Assembly: GCA_916700875.1 (NCBI GenBank)
Contig: CAKAKS010000038.1
Location: 15,773,944 to 15,837,943 of the forward strand
DNA length: 64,000 nucleotides
Reading direction: 5' to 3'
Source of the DNA: Sebastes aleutianus
Taxonomy: Eukaryota > Chordata > Actinopteri > Perciformes > Sebastidae
Below, one piece after another: positions 58,082 through 64,000 of the stretch. Position numbers and translations under genes: made by a program. The notes beneath the pieces were generated by a model. That model saw only the letters and a program-made list of their open reading frames with translations. It was not told the DNA's origin and did no database searches. How positions within the stretch are numbered: position 1 is the stretch's first letter; the number at the start of each line of letters is the position of its first letter.

Positions 58082-59234
58082 TTAAAGGCTATTGATAACA
58101 TTGATAACGGTCAGCCACTAGATTCGCAAAGAGTTGCATTCTCCCTCCTCCGTTCTATTGCATTTACTTCACAACAAGTGGTTGCCAGTTCGTTGCACAA
58201 CCTGCATATTTTAGGGTCTAGGTCAGGGGTCAATAACCTGCAGCTCTTTTGCCCCTCTCCAGTGGCTCCGTGTGGATTCTTAAAAATGGAAATGAATAAT
58301 TGTTTTTTGTTTACATTTTCATTTTTATTTATCATTGTTGTAGGTCTAATGTACGACGGTATGATGGAGTATTAGGGCCACATTGAGGAAAAAAAATGAA
58401 TCTGAGATTTCGAGAATAAAGTCATAGGTTTACGAGAAAAAAAGTCATAATATTATAAAGTAGTCATTTTGACGTGTTACTTTCTTTTTTCTCGTAAGGT
58501 AATGACTTTATTCTCGTAATATTACGACTTTTTTCTCGTAAAGTTATGACTTTATTCTCGTAATATTACAACTTTTTTTCTTGTTAAGTTATGACTTTAT
58601 AGTCGTTATATTACAACTTTCTTTTCTCGTTAAGTTTGACTTTATTCTCGTAATATTACAACTTTCTTTTCTCGTTAAGTTATGACCTTATTCTCGTAAT
58701 ATTACGACTTTTTTTCTCGTTAAGTTATGACTTTTTCTCATAATATTACTACTTTTTTTCTCGTAATATTACAACTTACTTTTCTCGTTAAGTTATGACT
58801 TTATTTTCGTAATATTACATTTTTTCTCGTTAAATTATGACCTTATTGTCGAAATATTACGACTTTTTTCTTTAAAGTTATGACTTTATTCTTGTAATAT
58901 TACGACTTTTTTTCTCGTTAAGTTACGACCTTATTCTCGTAATATTGCGACTTTTTTCTCTCGTTAAGTTACGACTTTTTTCTCGTAATATTACGACTTT
59001 ATTCTGTAAATCTCAGATGTTTTTCCCCTCAATGTGACCCTAATACTCCGTAGTACATTTGCACTTTGGCCCTCACTGCATTAGACTTATATACTATATA
59101 CTTAGACTATAGACTGTGTTACCTTCATCACCATGATCAAATGTTTTGTTTGTTTTTTGCCTAAAATGGCTCTTTTGATAGTAAAGGTTGCTGACCCCTG
59201 ATCTACATAAAACTGTTACCAATAATACCTTTAA
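58082..59234. mobile_element. Three-level nested transposon complex
   Basis: The outer layer is a family A MITE, ends TTAAAGGCTATTGATAACAT (58082) and TACCAATAATACCTTTAA (to 59234). The middle layer, 58224-59200, has ends CAGGGGTCAATAACCTGCAG and, reversed, CAGGGGTCAGCAACCTTTAC, a hAT-like terminus, with an imperfect 8-bp flank repeat (GTCTAGGT/ATCTACAT). The inner layer, 58351-59056, has ends GTACGACGGTATGATGGAGT and, reversed, GTACTACGGAGTATTAGGGT, continuing into TTAGGGYCACATTGAGG. The inner element is mostly a tandem array. Confidence 0.85.
58395..59012. repeat. Tandem array of an approx. 40-45 bp TTCTCGTAATATTACGACTT unit
   Basis: Roughly a dozen degenerate units alternate TTCTCGTAATATTACGACTT with TTTCTCGTTAAGTTATGACT. 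Each contains the palindromic core CGTAATATTACG. The first unit (58395-58455) is inverted relative to the rest. Unit length drifts by a few bases. The array forms the body of the inner element. Confidence 0.88.
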
Positions 59235-59522
59235 AAGTTATTCATTTCTTGTGAGTAGTTTTTGGCCTGTGCGTAAAGGGGGACTTTGAACCAACATTTG
59301 GGTTAATTTTAAACAGTATGAGTTAGTTCTGGCTAGTTCTAAATAAAGCAGCAGTCACTGAGTCAATAAAGCCACCATTGACCGAGGAATGCGCCTCGTC
59401 ATCACAAGTTTCCCCCTGAGGGGTAAAGAAGAAGGAGAAGGAGAAGAAGGAGGAAAGAGGAGGGGTTGTTCTCTCAGCAGGGACTTTCCTCACTAGTTGA
59501 GTCACAGGGCACCGTGCCGGAG

Positions 59523-59816
59523 ATGTTGCCGGTGTCGCCACGGAGGAGGTATGCGGACCTGTGCGCGGTGGCGCGGTGGTCCTCTCCGCTCCAGAGCGCT
59601 ACTCCTTCTGATCCCACCGGTTCTACTCGCTCTCCAGCTGCTCCTCGTCGGTCCGCGGTTACCTGGAGGAGTCAGCAGGGCAGAGGAGGAGGAGGAGGAG
59701 CACGAGGAGGTCGCCTTCTCCGTTATCAGCATCGAACCGGAGAGGAACCAGCGGAGATCCCCGAACAGGCTTCCGGGTGGTCTGCAGGAGGAGGAGGAGC
59801 AGGAGGAGGAGGATGA
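59523..59816 (+). other. Upstream overlapping ORF at the METTL24-like start
   Basis: An ATG at 59523, 28 nt before the main ATG at 59551 and in a different frame, opens a 97-codon frame that overlaps most of the main exon and stops before the donor. It is Arg/Ser/Gly-rich with no recognised domain. It is best read as an overlapping uORF that could reduce translation of the main frame, though its GC-rich composition makes a long chance frame likely. Confidence 0.4.
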
Positions 59817-62441
59817 TGGGCAGCTGGCACGAGCTTATGAGGATGAGAACGAGATGCACTCGCGCCAGGTAAAGAGAATAACACGAGACATAAGAAGTTG
59901 AATTGAAATGTTTCTGAATGTTTTTTTTTTTTTTTTTTTCCAATATTATATTTATTGTTTTTTTCTTCATTTTGAAACAACAGAACAAACATTCACAAAC
60001 CTCCCCAATAACAAACCTAATATTAATATAAAATAAGCCAGTATAGATACAGGAAAAACATATTATATACAAAAAATAGATAAATAAGTAAAAAGAATAT
60101 ACATAAGTAAAAAAAATTAAGTTAAAAACAAAATAAAATAAAATAAAATGTATTTATATATATACATATATAGAAATGTTTCTGAATGTTTGCATTAAAG
60201 GACAGATATGTATCGGTATTAGATTATTGACTTTTTGGGACAATTTTTCATTTTCACCTGCAATATTAGGTGAAATTATTCACCCAGCTACTTTATGCTA
60301 TACTGCTTACCTTAAAGGGGCTATATGTAAGAATCAGAAATTGCTTAACAGTGACACCTGTGGCCGTTATGTCAATGACAGTCAGCGTCCTGTTGCTCGC
60401 ACTTGTGCTCGCACTACGTACAGTAGATGCGAGCGAGCATCAGTCAAAGCAGTGAGGACACAAACACGAGACTGATTGACAGGCCTCCTGTTGATTAACG
60501 TTAGCAACATTAGCCAGCTAAAACCACAATATCACTATGGTTCCATGCTAACATGCTATTTAGTACGCTAAAACAGTATGTGAGATATTTTAGTATGTCT
60601 GAAACCTCAGTATGGTACCAATAGTACGCACATACTATTTCCAGTGAAATATCACAGTATGCATTGCTGGACACCACGGTGGCAAAAATATCCCACAATG
60701 CAATGCGGTAGTGATGACAACGTTCCTAACGGACGTTGACAGACCACTCTGTAACATCAATAACGCTTCAATTTAACTATAAGATTTCACCTTGCTAGGC
60801 ATAATATATATTTCAAATTAATTCAGACTTTGATTCTCACAATCCGTCGTTTTGGTCACATGAGGTTGGCACGGGTAACTATGGTTACACGTCTCCAAAC
60901 GGCAAGGAGGCTCTCAGGAAGTGATGACATGAATTACAGTTCAGAAAACATACATACTACTGTTTATTCACATAAAAGTATGTTGAACAATAGTACACTT
61001 GTTGAGTATGTAGTGCATAGTATGCAATTTTGGACAAAGCCAATATATTTCACATGCTTGGCAGTAATGTTAGCTTACCTGTCCAATAGGAATTTTGCCA
61101 GCTCGGAGTCCGTTTTGATCCCCAAAACCAAACAAAGCTGCCTCCATGAATCGGAGGCCCGGCTGATGTTGATCCTAGTCTTCCCCCCCGATGTAGGTCA
61201 CATTCCTGTTTTGAAAGATGTGCGTCACTAGATGTAACTTTTTTTTTTGTGCTTCCGTGGAGTTTGTGTTGGAGTCTGAGTTGTGGTGGGGGCTGGTCGT
61301 TAGCGTTAGCGGACTCCATTTCTAACCGAATGTTAGCTATCATTACACGCATGATAGCGTGTATGATTACGTCACATTCTTTGGATGTTCCCAGACAAAC
61401 TGTCCCACATCCTTTATGTTAAAATCAGTCTACAGGCTGATAGAGGACACCCAGAAAGTCGCGTAAGGTCTAATTTTTTTAGGTTAGGTTACAACCTGTT
61501 CACACATTGGCAATAAAAAAACAATTTAAAAAAGTTTAGATGTGTAAAAACTTACATACAGTCCCTTTAATGCCAATTAAACATAATTGAAGATGTACTT
61601 AATTTGAACTGATGGTAAGTAGGAGACAGGTAATCATTCAGTATGCTGTACATGCTCAGCAGCTTAGGGAAACAGATAAAAAGACTACCCTGATGCTCCT
61701 CATCCGGTTGATTCATTATGCTGGGTCAGTTTGTGCATAGCTCTATGGAACAGGTGAGGGCAGCGGGTGAGCACAGCACTGACCCCAGATCAGAGAGAGG
61801 TGACAGCTGTTCTCTCTTTGCCCCCTCAGTTGCATAGAGCTCCAAACCCTTCATCTGTGTTAGTGTGAGGGTGGGTGGGTGCATCTGTCCTCTCTTTACC
61901 TCTAGCTCCTTCCCCTCACTCCTCACCCCCTCTCTCTTTCATTCTCCCTTTCTCTCACTGTCTCTTTTTCTGCCCAAGGCTAAACTCTCTGACTCATTCT
62001 AGTGAATCATCAACCCCCCCACTCCCCGCAGAGGTTGCCATGGTGACCACAGGGTTCAGTCTGAGTTGGGTGGGGGGGCTTTGTGTGTGTGTGTGTGTGT
62101 GTTTGTATGTTACAGTGCCTCAGGCAAATATGTAACCAGCAGGACTGAGGTCAGAGGCGGTGACCTGCCCCTCCTCAGAACTCATACCTGGGGCCGGGCA
62201 GGAGGGGTGCAGCCGACACTCACATACATTACTGTCATTCCTATTCATTATTCAGAAACCCTTTCTAAATTCCCATGAATCTGTTGGTATTCTTTGCACA
62301 GCAGTATCAATATATTGATATGTACTGTGCGCATGTTCCCAGGTGGGACCCAGAGCACTGGAGGTGCAGCCGTGGGCGGCAGAAGAGCCATCCTTCACAG
62401 CAGAAGTCAACCGTATCATCACGTATATCACCAGGCCACAG
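59551..62441 (+). CDS. mettl24: METTL24-like single-pass membrane or secreted protein, first two coding exons (partial)
   Basis: Exon 59551-59868 (106 codons) and exon 62343-62441 (33 codons), phase 0, with donors CGCCAG|GTAAAG and CCACAG|GTAGGC; later exons lie beyond the window. The N terminus is basic (MRTCARWRGGPLRSRA) then a hydrophobic LLLLIPPVLLALQLLLVG, so a type II anchor or signal peptide, followed by Glu-rich runs (EEEEEEHEE, EEEEQEEEDD). Exon 2 reads ALEVQPWAAEEPSFTAEVNRI then ITYITRPQ, which resembles the DLQPWA...RFLRYIS segment of human METTL24 as I recall it. METTL24 lies beside FYN and SESN1 on human 6q21, so a relative here is plausible. The catalytic domain is outside the window. 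The assignment is moderate. Confidence 0.55.
59869..62342. mobile_element. METTL24-like intron 1 with nested TTAA MITE (60312-61570)
   Basis: The MITE ends TTAAAGGGGCTATATGTAAG and, reversed, TTAAAGGGACTGTATGTAAG match at 18 of 20 positions. Inside, about 60550-61040 is a separate repeat bounded by TAGTACGCTAAAACAGTATG and AGTATGTAGTGCATAGTATG, roughly inverted. 59920-60170 is poly-T/AT-rich. 62083-62105 is a TG run. Confidence 0.7.
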
Positions 62442-64000
62442 GTAGGCTACACAGAACATCACCTAACACACAGTTGTGCTGTCATTGTGTGAATAAAGGG
62501 CCCGTAATATCATAAACATTACCTAACACAATTTGGACAGTTTTAATGTGTATTTCTTGTATATGGCATATACAGTAAATCTATATTCTATATATGCATG
62601 CTCATGGGGGATCTTTTGTTGGGTCTCTAAAGTATACGGTCTAGACCTGCTCTATATGAAAAGCGTCTCGAGATGATTTATGTTATGATTTGACGCTATA
62701 AAAAAAATAATTGAATTAAATTGTGGGAAACTGTTACAATTTGTCAAAAATGTACTATACTTTACAGACTGCTAAATAATAATACAGTGAGAAATGACAG
62801 GATGAGCAACTATAAACTATATTATAGAGCTGCAATGATTAATAGATAAGTTGATAAGTTCAACTATTAAATTAGTCGTCAACTATTTTGATAGTCGATT
62901 AATCAGTTTTTCATTTTTTAATCATTTTTTAAGAAAAAAAATATGTCTAAATTCTCTGATTCCAGCTTCTTTAATGTGAATATTTTCTGGTTTCTTTACT
63001 CCTCTATGATAGTAAACTGAACATCTTTGAGTTGTGGACAAAACAAGACATTTGAGAACGTCATCTTGGGCTTTAGGAAACACTGATCGACATTTTTCAC
63101 CATTTTCTGACATTTTATAGACCAAACAATTAATCGAGAAAATAATCGACAGAGTAATCGATTCCAGATACCTGAACTTGTGGTATCAGTCGATACCGAG
63201 TACCGATCCGATACCAGCGTGATTAAAATAAAATTGGCAACACTAGATACACCCCTCGTAACGGAAGCCTTACATGCTGTACATATCACAGTTTTACTTG
63301 TTGGATTTTCCACTGTGAAATGGCTGACATTTTCCTCGCTCAAACTACTGTTATCGTTACATTCTCCATTAACACCGCATTGTGCAATCAGTTCTTCTTC
63401 GCTGCTCTAAGACAGTAGTTGCCAGTGTCAGCCATGATACATCCACGACAACAGCACAATGAAGGCTACTGTTTTGGAGCGGTGAAGAAGATTGATTTCC
63501 GGTTATACATGTTGATTTTTTTCTGGGTCAGTAAATTATGGTATCAGATCGGTACACAGATTGGCGTATTCGCCGATACCTGATCCCAAATTTTGGGCCG
63601 TATCGGACGCACAACTCTACTTGTGACCCTTTAAATAAGTGGTGTCTGCGTGTGACCCCTCATCACAGGCTGCATATGACAGTCAGCTGTGAACAATTTA
63701 ACAAAAGTTTCCTTTTTCAGATTGATTCGGTTCGATTTCATATGCTGGAAAGAGTAAAAACTATCCAGTATTTCTTGAGAAAAAATTATTACAGAAACGT
63801 CAGAGAGAAAAAAAACTTTACTGTCTTTGCGATCATCTTGGGAACCACTGGTCAAATATTTTGGGGCCCTCCCTGAAGGTCTCAAGCTACTCTCCGGCTC
63901 ACGAGGGACCTACAGATGCTGCAGCCAGGAGTTAGTTTGTGCCAAGCCTTAAGAGTAATCAATAAAAACTTCACTTTTTCAACTACTTCACTTCTTCAAC
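62442..64000. mobile_element. METTL24-like intron (partial) with reverse GGGCTGCAA MITE and a second element
   Basis: 62828-63160 matches the hAT-type MITE of 10803-11120 in reverse (AGAGCTGCAATGATTAATAG start) but its far end is cut by a different repeat, about 63160-63620, with GTATCGG/CCGATAC-rich wording like the nested piece at 41692-41838. No further coding exon is recognised to the window end. Confidence 0.6.

Noticed and set aside
58395..59012. CRISPR-like array
   Set aside because: The repeats are contiguous and degenerate without unique spacers, lie inside a transposon, and the genome is a vertebrate.

Overview
This is vertebrate nuclear DNA, almost certainly from a ray-finned (percomorph-type) teleost. 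It shows spliced genes with GT-AG introns, long CA/GT microsatellites, CpG-rich first exons, and dozens of short inverted-repeat DNA transposons (MITEs) of kinds common in fish introns. There are no operons, prophages, CRISPR arrays or other prokaryotic features. All four genes lie on the + strand.

Layout. (1) 951-6303: the last seven coding exons of a sestrin, best read as sesn2; the 5' exons lie upstream of the window. (2) 7800-30820: a complete Src-family tyrosine kinase of the FGR/YRK class, with a CpG-rich first exon (ends 8034), a second 5' UTR exon (16765-16808), the ATG at 18916 and the stop at 29843. It carries two alternative versions of the exon joining SH2 to the kinase domain (24680-24844 and 25439-25594). 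(3) about 33000-56000: ahdc1 (Gibbin, AT-hook protein), with a CpG-rich 5' exon ending at 33347, a 12-kb simple-repeat-rich intron, three coding exons (45844-47010, 48104-49812, 51103-52840; 1537 aa) and a separate 3' UTR exon from 54610. (4) 59551-62441: the first two coding exons of a single-pass membrane or secreted protein that resembles METTL24; it continues beyond the window.

The order sesn2 - fgr/yrk - ahdc1 matches the human 1p35 neighbourhood (SESN2, FGR, AHDC1). SESN1, FYN and METTL24 lie together on human 6q21, so the window looks like one member of a whole-genome-duplication paralogon. The genes are not a pathway: sestrin-2 restrains mTORC1 through GATOR2 on leucine shortage, the kinase acts at the plasma membrane, and AHDC1 is a nuclear chromatin protein.

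The most notable observations are the fgr/yrk exon pair, in which one exon is FYN-7A/YRK-like and the other mammalian-FGR/FYN-7B-like, so that splicing would add or remove the glycine-loop cysteine; a Thr-to-Arg change in the predicted leucine-latch segment of the sestrin; two introns inside an ahdc1 coding region that I recall as a single exon in human; a histidine-rich insertion near the AHDC1 C terminus; and several transposons nested two or three deep. Family assignments rest on remembered protein sequences, since no searches could be run.
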